Shown: positions 29,093 through 40,360 of the stretch, piece by piece
How the letters are laid out: each line of letters starts with the position of its first letter
Numbering within the stretch: the stretch's first letter is position 1
Assembly (NCBI GenBank): GCA_039105265.1
Contig: JAPFFF010000001.1
Span: 3,968,001 to 4,032,000, forward strand
Direction of reading: 5' to 3'
Length of the DNA: 64,000 bases
Origin: Tritrichomonas musculus
Lineage: Eukaryota; Parabasalia; Tritrichomonadida; Tritrichomonadidae
The notes under the pieces: model-generated
Database searches by the model: none
Told to the model about the DNA's origin: nothing
The model's input: the letters and a program-made list of their open reading frames with translations, nothing else
Program-made: the position numbers and the translations under genes

Positions 29093-30711
29093 TTCAATGA
29101 GCAACTCTTATTCATAGACTAAAAAAAATCTTGATAATGAGCAGCAGTTATTGGATCATTTTTAAATTAAAATTTAATCTTTTACTAAAAAATGAAATAT
29201 TTTTTAAAATGCAAACTCAATGAATTGTTTGAAAAAGTTGGATTCCAATTTGGCTTTTTAAAGCAAAAGAAGAACATTGAGAAATATTTAATCTTCCGGA
29301 GTAACATTGTCATTAACCAATCCAGTATTTATGCCATTTCTATCTTTTTACAGTTCATCAAAGAGAAAAGTTAATGAGTTACAATTATGCATGAAATTTT
29401 TGAATATTTACATATGCATAGATGATAAATATTATCTCAATGTTCATTCTTCAATTGGTTAAGTGTGCGATAGCTTTTTGAAGGATACCATCAAAAATTT
29501 CGCAATATCTATTTCATCAGTGGTTTTTTCCTATGATTACTCATACGTTCTTCTCTGTTCATTGAAATCTGCATGGTAAGTTACCGATAGTAATCCACCA
29601 ACATGATGAAAAAACTTTTTTTGTTTTCAAACTTACTAGTAGAGAAAGTAAGTAAAGAAGGTGATGAATAAAATGATTTAAAAAATTATCTTGATCTGAT
29701 TATGTGAGAGTAATGTAATCTAAATTATCTTTATATATTGATAAACCAATCATAAATCAAACTGATAAAAGCTCCAATAAGCTTTTTTTACAATTCTAAT
29801 AATCCAAGTTGAAATAGAATTTTGGCATTTATCGATAATTAGCACAATTGTGTCAAGTTGAATGTCTTTCGCGTTCATGTTCTGGACTAAGAGTGCAGCC
29901 AAAGGTGAAAAATAAGTTCCATTTGTAATAAACAAATATTGTGAATTTATATTGCATTTATCTTGTTTTTCACAATGTTATTATTAGAGCAGAGTTAAAA
30001 AATGAAGTATTTTTCAATTTTTTAAAAAAAATCATACAGATCTTTAAATTCTATGCCTTCATGAATTATAAATGCTGAAATTAGAGTCAAATAATTGTTA
30101 TTAATTTAATATTTGCGCTACTAACTCATTTTATCAGAATCAGCATTCATCATAGTGAAACCAAAGGAAATGTGGCTCCTGTAATTATTCTATTTGTTTA
30201 AAATCGAAATAACATTAATGAGTTTTAGTAAAAGGTGAGTATAATCAATATAAACAAACCTCGTTGAAGGCAAATCTTTATCAACTAAAATCGTAAAAAT
30301 GAAATAAATGCATAATATACATTTATTGATGGCTAAAAAAAATAAAAGAAGCTAAAAATAGACATTTAAATACACTGGATATAGAACTAGATTAAATATG
30401 CAAATATAAGGAACTACAATATCTTACTGCAAATGTGGTGAAAACAAACTAGAGAGCACTAATTATAATATTGACATTTCATGCCATCATTATTTATTGA
30501 ATGAAGTTCCAAGAATTCACAAAATTCTTGAGTATAATATCATTATAAAATGTTGCAATATTACATTGTTCTGGATTTTTAAAAAAAGCTGCATTTATTT
30601 TCCCAATTACTTGCTTTATTTTGTCGGCTTTAGTACAACAAATGATTTATCATCTAGGTTTCTCTTTTTTAACTATCATTTCAAATGATATCATTTTAAA
30701 GTAGATAGAAC
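29093..30711. other. 1.6-kb AT-rich intergenic region with possible decayed coding
   Basis: No intact gene is seen. On the minus strand around 29400-29940 short open pieces (FITNGTYFSPLAALLVQN and YHADFNEQRRTYE) read like protein-coding remnants in different frames. I cannot name the family. The rest is featureless AT-rich DNA up to the TA target site of the transposon. Confidence 0.35.
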
Positions 30712-30713
30712 TA

Positions 30714-32341
30714 AGGTAAACTGGTTTATTCAATAATTTTTCAAAAATCTGGTTTATTCAATAATTTTTTGATAAAATTTCCCGCCAAAAACTGTACGTT
30801 AAAATATTAAATGCTATGAAACGAGCAAATAAAACGGATTAAATTACTTCATTTTATAATGGAAGGTTATATACCTCGTTACCTGTTGTTGACATCTGAA
30901 ATCAGGAGCCAACCAACTCCTGAAGACAAAGCAGCTCATATTAAATTTTTGGATCCAAATTTAAAAATGACTCAAATATGTTCTGAGCTCAAGGCTGATT
31001 ACCAACAATCTTTAAGAAGATTTCATGCCTTAAAAGAAAACCGTCGTTGGACTGGCGTTGGAAGGCCTCCTCTATATGATTTTCAAATTATTGATGACAT
31101 AAACGAAGAAATCTCAATGTCTTACAAGAAAGGTGACTGCACTAATTATACAAGACTTAGAGAGATAGTAGATAATGATTATAGAAATAGAATTGATGAA
31201 ATGGAACCAGAAGCTCGTGAAAAATTTCCGAAAAATTTAAGGAAAAATTATATATATGAACTGTCAAGGCAGATCAACCTTAATCCAAAAAAGCCTGTTC
31301 TAGAGGAGAAAGACAGAAACAAATGCTCAACATCTGAAACTGTCCATGATTTCTTTGAATATACATATACTGAAGAAATGATACAAGACGTCCCTCCTCA
31401 GCAGGTTTTAAATTCAGATGAAACGAGTGTTGAAGTAAGTTTACCAAAAAAAGTATTAGTTCCAGAAAAAAAACAAGAAGGAAAGAGCATTGATAAATTT
31501 TCGATTTCATCTCACATTTCAGCTATGGTAACAATTAATGCCTCAGGAGATGACTTTCCTCCATATGTTTTGGTTCCATTAAAAAATGTTCCAAAAGACC
31601 TATTAACATTTGTTGCCTCAGGTAAAATAACAATTGGAGGAAGTCCAAATGGGTGGATGAATGATGATTGTTTTGAAGAATGGGCAAAATGGCTCATTCA
31701 AAAAGTTGCCAATATAAGAGAAACATATAATTTTGATAAGAATAGGAAAGCAATCCTATTTCTAGATGGACATGGATCTCGTAATAATTTCAAAGTTATG
31801 AAGCTTTTTAAATCTAACCACATTTCTGTGATCATTTTCCCACCTCATATGACACATATCTTTCAACCTTTCGATCGAGTTATTGCGCGACCTTTGAAAG
31901 AATGCTTGAGTAGAATCGCCAAAGAAATAATAGATTATATCATCGAAGAAAACCAAAACAAAGCTTTTATCATTAGATCAACCCAAATACAGGCACTTAT
32001 TGATGCACATCGAGTGGCAACCACACAACATAATTGCATGAAGGCATTTGAATCATGTGGGCTGTTTCCGAGAGATATCACGAAAATTTTGAATAACAAA
32101 TATGTTAAAGAATCTAAACAAAGTTTTATTCAAAACGACTTAAATACTAGCCGTCCAGTTAAGATTTCGGGACTATGCATTACATCAGATGAAATACTTC
32201 CAATGCTCCGTGATAAAAAAAGCAAAGCAAAAAAGTGAATAAAAAAATCTAAGAATTAATTTTTTTTTATTTAATTTTTCTTAAAAAAAATTATTAAATA
32301 AACCAGATTTTTGAAAAATTATTGAATAAACCAGTTTACCT
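30714..32341 (+). mobile_element. Complete pogo-like (Tc1/mariner superfamily) DNA transposon
   Basis: The element is 1628 bp, flanked by TA on both sides (30712-30713 and 32342-32343). Terminal inverted repeats span 30714-30770 and 32285-32341: 57 bp with one mismatch, beginning AGGTAAACTGGTTTATT. Each arm holds two direct copies of CTGGTTTATTCAATAATTTT 29 bp apart, likely transposase-binding sites. A single uninterrupted transposase gene fills the interior. Near-identical arms and an open frame indicate a young copy. Confidence 0.92.
30859..32238 (+). CDS. Pogo-like DDE transposase
   Basis: 459 residues from an ATG inside the inverted repeats. Residues about 30-75 are a helix-turn-helix (psq-like) ending in GRPP, followed by a second helical DNA-binding region to about 150, as in CENP-B/pogo proteins. 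The DDE_1 catalytic core follows: LNSDETSVEV (first Asp, near 196), ILFLDGHGSRNN (second Asp, near 304) and PPHMTHIFQPFD (third Asp), the usual pogo D-D-D layout with the PP-T-LQP-D signature. The reaction is cut-and-paste transposition into TA. No stop or frameshift is seen, so it may be functional. Confidence 0.93.
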   Translation: MEGYIPRYLLLTSEIRSQPTPEDKAAHIKFLDPNLKMTQICSELKADYQQSLRRFHALKENRRWTGVGRPPLYDFQIIDDINEEISMSYKKGDCTNYTRLREIVDNDYRNRIDEMEPEAREKFPKNLRKNYIYELSRQINLNPKKPVLEEKDRNKCSTSETVHDFFEYTYTEEMIQDVPPQQVLNSDETSVEVSLPKKVLVPEKKQEGKSIDKFSISSHISAMVTINASGDDFPPYVLVPLKNVPKDLLTFVASGKITIGGSPNGWMNDDCFEEWAKWLIQKVANIRETYNFDKNRKAILFLDGHGSRNNFKVMKLFKSNHISVIIFPPHMTHIFQPFDRVIARPLKECLSRIAKEIIDYIIEENQNKAFIIRSTQIQALIDAHRVATTQHNCMKAFESCGLFPRDITKILNNKYVKESKQSFIQNDLNTSRPVKISGLCITSDEILPMLRDKKSKAKK

Positions 32342-32343
32342 TA

Positions 32344-33016
32344 TACCAAAAAAACTCATAATCCATTGGTATGCGTGTCATGAAAAAAATAATATTTCAC
32401 TTTTTTTATGAACAGTTGGATAAATAAGTTGATAAAAAAGTTCATTCTTTTCAAGTGTATAAAAATCAGAATTCTTTAAACATTTGATAAAACTAAAGAA
32501 CTATGATTCAAATACCAATGCAAATAATGAGGTTAATCGAGTAAAAACCTCATTTAATACCTCAAATGAGCTGTATGGTATGAAAAAATATGTAATGAAT
32601 TTTTTTGATAAAATATGCAGAATGAAAAATAAAAATGTTGATCAGAAAGTGGATTTATGGAATAATATGGAAAATAACTCATGAAAATATTTCCGAATAG
32701 ATTTTATTGGAGAACATGTAAAAATGGAAAGAAAAGGAAAAATATGCGTCATTCAAAAGAAACTTGCCAAAAAAAAAAAAAAAAAAATTGAATGATTTTG
32801 ATAAAATTCAGAAAAATATATCAGATTCTGTTCAAATGCAGACACTCAAAAAAATGAGAGCTTCAATTCAATGAAATCTTGACTTGCACCTAAATATATC
32901 TCATGGAAAACTTCTTGGAAATTAAGGATGTGCTTGGCTGTTATTAGATGGAATCTAGGAGAAAATGACTTGATGAAAAATTAGGAATTTCGTACTACAA
33001 AATATGTTCATATTGT
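32344..33016. other. AT-rich region between the transposon and the USP remnant
   Basis: No intact gene is seen. A 66-codon Asn/Lys-rich frame at 32484-32684 and short open pieces to about 32980 may be remnants of the upstream part of the neighbouring pseudogene. There is a run of 18 A near 32768. Confidence 0.35.
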
Positions 33017-34144
33017 TTGACTCAAATGGATGAGATATTAAAGAAAAAAAAAAGAGAATCAACAAAGTTTGAAGAATGGAATCACCATAGAAACTTAATA
33101 AGGTTTCAGAAAAGAGAATCAATACAAAATGCAAAAGATGGCTATCTGTATGCAAATGATAATAAAAATAAACAAACAATTAAAATTTTACATGATTCAC
33201 TCCAACTTCTTCCAGGAATTGCCAATTTGGGAAATGCATGTTATGTTGCTTCAATAATTCAATTACTATTCAATTCCTCTATTTATAAATTTTTATTCAA
33301 TCAGAAAACAATTATTCATGTCCTATAATTTATAAATTAATTATGGTTTTCCACAATTTGATAAGTGGAAATGATATTACAACGCTTATGATAAGTGAAT
33401 TGCTGAAAGAAACAACTGAGTATTTCAGTAATATTGTTAATCAAATTGAATTCATCAAAGAATTGTTGTCTTTTCAAATAACCAAAATTCAATATTGTTC
33501 GAATTGCAAAAATCGAAAAACAATTTTTGAAAACAGTTTCATCCTTAGATTAAAAGTCATTGATTTTGAAATAATGAAATTATAGATTTGTTTAAAAAAG
33601 AAGATGAAACATGTAAATGTTCATCTTACAATTCTGATTCAATTTTAAAAACAACAAAGCATATTGGCGTATTACCAAAATATATATTTATTCAGCCAAT
33701 ATATCAAGAAAATACAAATATATCAAATATATCAATATCTTTTAAACGTATAATTCAATTTATACTTCACCGAGGTTCACAAAGGTCCAGAAGATTATAC
33801 AAATTAGTTAGTTTTATCGAGTATTTTGGATTAGATTATAAAAAATGTCATTTTTGGACTTTAGGTTTCCATGATTCAAAAATAAGCGTACAAAACGATT
33901 TGAGAAGTCATTTTGCCAAAAGAATTTATTTCCTTTATTATGAACTTACAGAATGAAAATATTACCAAAAAATATATTTTCTTGCTTGTTTGATCATATA
34001 CTTATGATTTGCATAATCGACGCTAAGCATTCAGTAAGAAAAAATCATTCAGCCATAATTTGGGGGCATGAGTTGTGTCGTTCAAACTACCTAAAAAGCG
34101 AAGGAATGGAAATTGTTGATCTAATATGCGGGGGAATAAAATAA
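33017..34144 (+). pseudogene. Decayed ubiquitin-specific protease (USP/UCH family)
   Basis: Pieces of a USP lie in order but in separate frames. The Cys box LPGIANLGNACYVASIIQLL (about 33212-33271) matches the family's G-L-NLGNTCYMNS-LQ-L. A zinc-ribbon piece IQYCSNCKNRKTIFE follows near 33490, then CKC and LPKYIFIQPIY, the latter resembling the family's LP-LVIHLKRF strand, then SVRKNHSAIIWGH near 34040, in the place of the His box region. At least three frame breaks separate them. The intact enzyme would remove ubiquitin from proteins. It lies between two DNA transposons, which fits a decaying region. Confidence 0.7.
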
Positions 34145-34365
34145 TATTAAATTTGTACTTTCTCTATTTTTCAACGGTAATCATGTAATTTATATGTTAA
34201 AAGCAAAAGTTATATTCATCAAGTAGAATTCATGAATTGGCACGATTTAAGATACATATGATAATAATTCTGATATTGACAATTATATTTGGCATAATAT
34301 ATTAATAATAGGATGATATGATAGTTAAAAAAAGACTGTTTGGAAAAAAAAAAAAAAAAAAAAAA

Positions 34366-34943
34366 GGGAGATATTTTTTGCCCCCAATCTCTTTTGCCCC
34401 CAACGGTTAAGGTCAATATTGACCCTGTATCGTACTTCAGAAAAAATCGGCGAGAACTTTTTTGCACTTTTGTGAAAAATACCATGAGTAGCTACTCACG
34501 CTTTTTTCTTTTTATTTTAATTTTTTATAAATAATGCTAATTGTATAATTTTGAAAAGATTAGTAAACATTTATTGTTATTTATAACATCATAGGCACGA
34601 GCATGTGAAGAAAATCTTATATATTTTTTTATATAGAGATATCTATAATATTATTGATTAATATTTTTTTTACCAAAAAAAGAAAAAATTGGTTTAATAA
34701 TTACTACATTGAAATACTAATTACGAATAACTTACTTGGGATGGAAGAAATTTTATCTAGAGCTGCTTTTTAATAAAAATGATTTTTTTGAAAGTTTCGT
34801 AAAAAAAGCGTGAGTAGCTACTCATGGTATTTTTCACAAAAGTGCAAAAAAGTTCTCGCCGATTTTTTCTGAAGTACGATACAGGGTCAATATTGACCTT
34901 AACCGTTGGGGTCAAAAGAGATTGGGGGCAAAAAATATCTCCC
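34366..34943. mobile_element. Foldback/MITE-like element with 142-bp inverted repeats
   Basis: Arms at 34366-34507 and 34802-34943 are inverted copies with a single mismatch over 142 bp. They start GGGAGATATTTTTTGCCCCC and contain the palindrome GAGTAGCTACTC near the inner end. The 294-bp centre is AT-rich and non-coding. No target-site duplication is evident; the left side abuts a run of about 22 A. It is probably a recent non-autonomous DNA transposon whose superfamily I cannot assign. Confidence 0.85.
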
Positions 34944-35723
34944 AGAAATGGTTATAAAAGAAAAAGTTGACGATATAAAATTTTATTGAAATTAATATAT
35001 TGATCTATCTTATTTAGTTTTTATTTTTTCTTAAAATATACCAATAATATTTTTTTATTTTATAAATTATATTAAAAATTTATACATAAAAATACTTAAT
35101 ATTATAATTGAAGATATAGCTAGTTTTATTTAGCTAATAAAATTTTGAGATCTTTCAAAATTTTATTATCTAAATATTTTATAAAAATATAAATATATTT
35201 ATAAATTTTACTAAGAATAACATTATATTCAAAATATAATTAATAATAATATAAATATTAATAATAATTACTGAAATAATTAATGCAATATAAATGGCAC
35301 AATAATTCAATTATTTAAACAATTTTTCTATATCGGATTCAATATTTTTTTTCTGAAAAACTTCACCTTAAGACGTTAAATCCATTTCACATCATCTAAA
35401 CTCCAAAGATTTTAACGTCTTTTGTTTTTGATTTCTTTTGTAATTCAAGGATAATTAGGATAAAATAACTCAGATACTTCTTTAAATTCTATTATCGTGT
35501 GTATTTTGTTTTTAAAAATGAACTTTTTTCTATATTAATGGCCAATAATTATTCCTAAATATTTTAAAAAAAAATATTTTTTATCAAAAAACAAAATAAA
35601 CATAAACAAACATTTTCCAAATACTTGAAATTTGATATAAATTAATTTGAAATAGAATAGAAAAGATATGCGTTATTGGAAGGCCAAATATTCATATAAA
35701 AAAGGTAAACGTAAAAAAAAATA
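34944..35723. other. AT-rich upstream region of the coiled-coil gene
   Basis: 780 bp without a gene. The only structure noticed is an inverted pair AAGACGTTAAA (35370-35380) and TTTAACGTCTT (35411-35421), perfect over 11 bp with a 30-nt loop, about 300 bp upstream of the next ATG. Confidence 0.5.
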
Positions 35724-38700
35724 ATGAATGCTCAATTAAGTGATTCTTTCGAATTCGAAACAGATGATAAAGAAGACAAATTAGATTTTAAAAATCAAGC
35801 AAACGATGAAATAGCTCGTTTAAAGCAACATATTATCAAAATCGAGGAAGAAAATTCATCTCTTCGATCTCAATTTGAAGATATATTAAAAGTTTCGAGT
35901 GATATGGACTCAGTGTTCAATGTTAATTCGGAACTTCAGAAAAAAAATCGGAGCTTACAAGCAGAAATAGATGATTTAACCAAACGACTTCAAATTAGTT
36001 TTAATGTCAATAAAGAACTACAGGAAAAAGCCGAAAAAGATAAAGCTTCTGTCAAAATGTATCTTTCAAATGAATCCAATAATTATCAACAACAATTGAA
36101 CGATTTTCAAGAAAAAGCCGACTCGCAGATTCAATCAATGACAAACGAAATTGAGATTCTCAAACGCCAAAATAAGCAAGTAACCGATGAAAATATGAGA
36201 ACTAACTCAGAGATACAAAATACGTTAAAATTATTTGAAAATAAATTTCATTCTTCTTTTCCTTCTCTCTCTTCTTTAAATAACTTTATAAAAGGATTTG
36301 AATATCCTCAACCTATTTCTCAAACTCAATCTTTTACAAGCGAAGCCCAATTTTCTGTTAACCCACCTGCTAATTCTAATAATCTCAACAATAAATATTC
36401 TAAACTGAAAAACAAATGTCATAAATTAATGAACGCTCGCAAATATCTTGAAGAAGAAAATGAATCCCTGAAGCAAGCTTTAAAGAATCAAAGAGAAGAA
36501 TTAGAGGCCTCTGCTAAATCCATTCAAAGTGAAGTAAACGATATCAAAAGACAACAAATGATAAATGAAGCACAAAATAAACAAGAGAAAGATGAATTGC
36601 AAGCAACAATAAATCGATTGCAAAATAAAATTAAAAAATTAACAGCAAAGAATGAAGAAATGGTACAGACCGCTAATGACATGTCATCGAAATTAACATC
36701 AGCGGATGAATCAACTAACAATCTTCAGAGACAACAAGATACGATTAATGGCCTAGAAAATGAACTCAAAAAAGCTTCCAAAGATAAGGAAAAATGCAAA
36801 AAACAGATTCAAGCTTATGCATCTCAAATTGAAGAAGGCGAAGAAATCCGCGCAAAACTTGAAGAAAAATTAAAATCAAACAAAGAAAAATATGAATCAA
36901 ATCTAGAAATGATGAAAGCTAAAATTGATCAAATTGAAAAAGAAAATAGAGATAATCAAGAAAAAATCAAGAAACTTGAGCAACAAATTGAATCATATAG
37001 ACAGCTCATTAATCAACTTAAAGCTTCATTATCTACTGCTCAATCTAAGTTTTCAAATGCATCAAACTCTATTGTTTCTCTTGAATCTATTGTTTCAAAG
37101 CAAAGCGTTGAACTATCAAACCTCTCTCAAATTAAAGATAATCAAAGTTCAGCTCTTCAGAAACAACAGTCTCTATTCGCAATTTATGAATCAGAATTGA
37201 AGAAATTGATGGATAAATATAACGATCTAACAATGAAAATCGAAAATGAAAACCGAATCAAGAAAGAGCCTCGTCTTTTTGATGTATTACCAGAATCAAG
37301 TTGGATTTGTATGGATCTTCCCAAAGATCTTTGTGATGAAGTTGCTGAAATTGGTAGAATTACAATTCAACCAGCTGATCAACGATTGAGGCAGTGCCTT
37401 TCTGTTATCGCATCATACATACAAGATAAATCTAATTTATGGAAAAAGAAAGAATCTGATTTTAACTCAAAATATTCAAACCTGTACGAACTATTAAAGC
37501 AACTTTTACTAGTTCTTAATATTCAGATAGGTGAGCCAAATATTGAGATCGATGAATTGATTCGAAACCAAGGGCTTATTGATGAAATTTCTCGAAGACT
37601 AGATGCATTAAATGGCCACTATACTGGAATAACCCGTAGCATAGAAAATCCAATCAAAGATGAATCACATAGGAATCCATTATTACAACAACTTCTTGAT
37701 GCGATTGGAACGTCAGATATCCAAAATGCAGAAAATGAAGTTGAGAAAATGAAGAGATGCATTGACGACCAAAACAATGAAATCAAGCGACTCAATGCTA
37801 AGAAAAAGCATTTGAATTACTCACTTCATCAGCTCGCAAATGATCTTGATGAAAAACATAGGGAGGTTCGAGAAACTACTGCCCAAGGACAGAAAAAGAT
37901 CGATGAAGCTAGAAAAGCGCTTGATGATAAGATTTTTGAATGCGAATCGTTGAAGTCTCAAATTGGAAAATTAAATAATGAGATTGCCAATCGTGATGAA
38001 CAACATAAAGAGGACCTTGAAACAAGTAAGACTGAACTCGACATGACCAAATCAATATGCCAAAAGATGAAAAATGACTGCGACTTGCAACTTCGAAGAA
38101 AAGATCAAGAACTAATTAAAAATCAAAAAGAATTAGAGAAAGCACAACACTCAATTGAAAAGTTAAAAGCTCGAAATGAACAATTAAAGGAGCAAATTGA
38201 TGAAAAAGTGGCACAATGCCAAAAGCTTGAGGCTAGTGTTGCCCAAGCAAAGAAATCAAATAAAGATCAACATGCGATTCAACTTAAGAATATGAGTGAA
38301 CAATATAATGAAGCAATTGAAACACTCAAAAATGATTTACAACAGAAAGATGATGAAATACAGAAAGGTAAAAAGAGCATGAAAGATGCAATGCAAAAAT
38401 GCAATCAATTAACTGATGCTAAAAACGCACTTATGGTTGAAAAACAACAACTTTTAAACCGGATTGATGCACAAAAGAAAGAATTAGAAAGAGAAAAGAA
38501 ATTGTCTGCCACCAAACTGAAAGCAATTTCATTGACTTCAGATATGAAAATGAAAAACGAAACTGAATCTTTGAAAATGGACTTTGAGCAACAAAAACGC
38601 GAAATTTTCCATTATGCTGCTGAAGTTTTTAAGCAATTCTTTGATCCAAGAATGCAAATGACGGAAGCTACATATAAAGCTATCCTTCAGAACGCTAGAT

Positions 38701-38855
38701 CAAAACTTGATTTATCAATTCAGCAAGAAGAATCAATTAAAAAATTGCTCGGAATAGTTGGAAATGAGAGTATTGAAACTGCTTTAATCCAATTGCTTCC
38801 CAAAAATCCTCAAAAAAAGCAGTTGAAACCTCAGATATCTACATTTGTGCCTTAA
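35724..38855 (+). CDS. Long coiled-coil protein
   Basis: 1043 residues from an ATG. Almost the whole chain is heptad-rich coiled coil with high Glu, Lys, Gln and Asn, interrupted by a Ser/Pro/Asn-rich break near residues 175-215 and a more globular stretch near 515-640 (WICMDLPKDLCDEVAEIGRI). A short helical tail (HYAAEVFKQFFDPRMQMTEA...) follows the last coil at about 955-1025. There are no membrane segments or enzyme motifs. It resembles golgins, centrosomal or basal-body scaffold proteins in composition only; long coiled coils attract false matches, so the role is not assigned. Confidence 0.85.
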   Translation: MNAQLSDSFEFETDDKEDKLDFKNQANDEIARLKQHIIKIEEENSSLRSQFEDILKVSSDMDSVFNVNSELQKKNRSLQAEIDDLTKRLQISFNVNKELQEKAEKDKASVKMYLSNESNNYQQQLNDFQEKADSQIQSMTNEIEILKRQNKQVTDENMRTNSEIQNTLKLFENKFHSSFPSLSSLNNFIKGFEYPQPISQTQSFTSEAQFSVNPPANSNNLNNKYSKLKNKCHKLMNARKYLEEENESLKQALKNQREELEASAKSIQSEVNDIKRQQMINEAQNKQEKDELQATINRLQNKIKKLTAKNEEMVQTANDMSSKLTSADESTNNLQRQQDTINGLENELKKASKDKEKCKKQIQAYASQIEEGEEIRAKLEEKLKSNKEKYESNLEMMKAKIDQIEKENRDNQEKIKKLEQQIESYRQLINQLKASLSTAQSKFSNASNSIVSLESIVSKQSVELSNLSQIKDNQSSALQKQQSLFAIYESELKKLMDKYNDLTMKIENENRIKKEPRLFDVLPESSWICMDLPKDLCDEVAEIGRITIQPADQRLRQCLSVIASYIQDKSNLWKKKESDFNSKYSNLYELLKQLLLVLNIQIGEPNIEIDELIRNQGLIDEISRRLDALNGHYTGITRSIENPIKDESHRNPLLQQLLDAIGTSDIQNAENEVEKMKRCIDDQNNEIKRLNAKKKHLNYSLHQLANDLDEKHREVRETTAQGQKKIDEARKALDDKIFECESLKSQIGKLNNEIANRDEQHKEDLETSKTELDMTKSICQKMKNDCDLQLRRKDQELIKNQKELEKAQHSIEKLKARNEQLKEQIDEKVAQCQKLEASVAQAKKSNKDQHAIQLKNMSEQYNEAIETLKNDLQQKDDEIQKGKKSMKDAMQKCNQLTDAKNALMVEKQQLLNRIDAQKKELEREKKLSATKLKAISLTSDMKMKNETESLKMDFEQQKREIFHYAAEVFKQFFDPRMQMTEATYKAILQNARSKLDLSIQQEESIKKLLGIVGNESIETALIQLLPKNPQKKQLKPQISTFVP

Positions 38856-39166
38856 AATATACATTAAACTATTTTTAAATTTATGTATTTTTTTATGTAT
38901 GTATATATATATATATATCAAAAAGCTATAGAATATGATATTGTCATTTCTAGCTTTTACAAGCAATAGAATATAAAATTATTTTTATCAATCGTTGTAA
39001 GTTCAATTGAAGATAAAAGCGGAATCTTTGAATTGGAAAAAAGTTCTTGCAGTAAATTGTACTCTAACCATTGTAGATTATAATTGTGGATATTAGAAAA
39101 TTATTATTCACTTTTAATTATTGAAAAAACTCATAGAAATAAATTGGAAAGATTCAATACTGAATA
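38856..39166. other. Intergenic region with a TA microsatellite
   Basis: 311 bp of AT-rich DNA with an (AT) run near 38901-38918. A TTCAAT motif close to the next ATG could be an initiator variant. Nothing else is seen. Confidence 0.45.
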
Positions 39167-40360
39167 ATGACTTTTAATACTAACTTTTCTAGTTCAGGCA
39201 CTCAAAATAATGCAAACAAAACTCAAACTCCTTCAACTGGAACTACTTTTGCCGGTTTAGGTGGAAATAAAACCACTACCAATAGTGGATTTGGCACGAC
39301 CAATACTGGATTCGGCTCAACAGGATTTGGGACAAGTGGATTTGGCTCAACAGGATTTGGGACAAGTGGATTCGGCTCAACAGGATTTGGGACAAGCGGT
39401 TTTGGTGGATTTGGACTTAATCAGCAAAACAACAAACCTCAAATCCAAGAAAATTGGACACTCGCTCAAATTGAAGAAGAATCTAAAAAAAATCCTGATT
39501 TAAAACAAGCTCTTTTTATAATTATTGAGTTAAACGATCTTGTTAATCAAAACGAACAAAAAAAGAAACCTCTTGAAGGTGCCGAAGCCCTTGAAAAAAA
39601 ACTTATTGAACTCGAAGATGATACACATCGTGCTCTTAAACATACCATAATGTCTCTTGCACAAGAAATTGACCATGGAAATGAGATTATATCGGAATAT
39701 TCAGATAAATTGACAATGTACAGGCGTGATGAAGAATATGCATCAAGAGATAATCATGAGTTGCCGTCTCCATTTTTAACTCGTTACGTAGAATCTCTTG
39801 AAAAACGAGAAAACAATATAACTCAAGCAGTTAACTCGTTTGACGAATATCTTAATTCTCAATCTACTTCACAATCATCACAATACCAGCAAACTCCACA
39901 ATCACTTATTTATGTATTACAACAACAGAAGGATGCGATAATTCGATGCAGCACTCGAATTTCGCAGATTAAAGAAAAGTCAGAGGAACTCCAAAAGAAA
40001 ATAAAAAGCTTATTCACTACCAAGAATTTAACAAATGAAAATGACGAAGAAAAAACGTCTGTTTCTAAATCAATAATGGAAGCCTATGACAAATTCCAGA
40101 AAAAGAGAATAAGTGACCTTGAAAATAGGGACACAGATAGAGATAAATTCAAAAAACCACAACCTAAATCAACTGGATTTGGTGGATTTGGAACTGGAAC
40201 AAGTGGATTTGGAACAAGTGGATTTGGTGGATTTGGAACTGGAACAAGTGGATTTGGTGGATTTGGCAAGACGAATACTACTAGCAATACAACTACTGGC
40301 AAGACTGGTACTACAACAGGTACTGGCTTTAATTTTGGCACAACTACTACTGGCAAATAA
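39167..40360 (+). CDS. FG nucleoporin, Nup58/45-like
   Basis: 397 residues. The N-terminal 90 residues are FG repeats (GFGSTGFGTSGFG) with Asn/Thr spacers, and residues about 335-380 again carry GFGGFGTGTSGFG repeats. Between them is a coiled-coil core. The stretch PSPFLTRYVESLEKRENNI and, after a gap, TPQSLIYVLQQQKDAI correspond to the family pattern in Nup58/45 (a coil, then 'TPQDL...MQKIYQTF'). Such proteins sit with Nup62 and Nup54 in the central transport channel of the nuclear pore, where FG repeats bind import receptors. Other channel nucleoporins (Nup62, Nup54) are the alternative. Confidence 0.82.
   Translation: MTFNTNFSSSGTQNNANKTQTPSTGTTFAGLGGNKTTTNSGFGTTNTGFGSTGFGTSGFGSTGFGTSGFGSTGFGTSGFGGFGLNQQNNKPQIQENWTLAQIEEESKKNPDLKQALFIIIELNDLVNQNEQKKKPLEGAEALEKKLIELEDDTHRALKHTIMSLAQEIDHGNEIISEYSDKLTMYRRDEEYASRDNHELPSPFLTRYVESLEKRENNITQAVNSFDEYLNSQSTSQSSQYQQTPQSLIYVLQQQKDAIIRCSTRISQIKEKSEELQKKIKSLFTTKNLTNENDEEKTSVSKSIMEAYDKFQKKRISDLENRDTDRDKFKKPQPKSTGFGGFGTGTSGFGTSGFGGFGTGTSGFGGFGKTNTTSNTTTGKTGTTTGTGFNFGTTTTGK

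Noticed and set aside
34219-34534. Small frames across the foldback element arm
   Set aside because: They run from A/T homopolymers into the non-coding inverted repeat and have no protein character.
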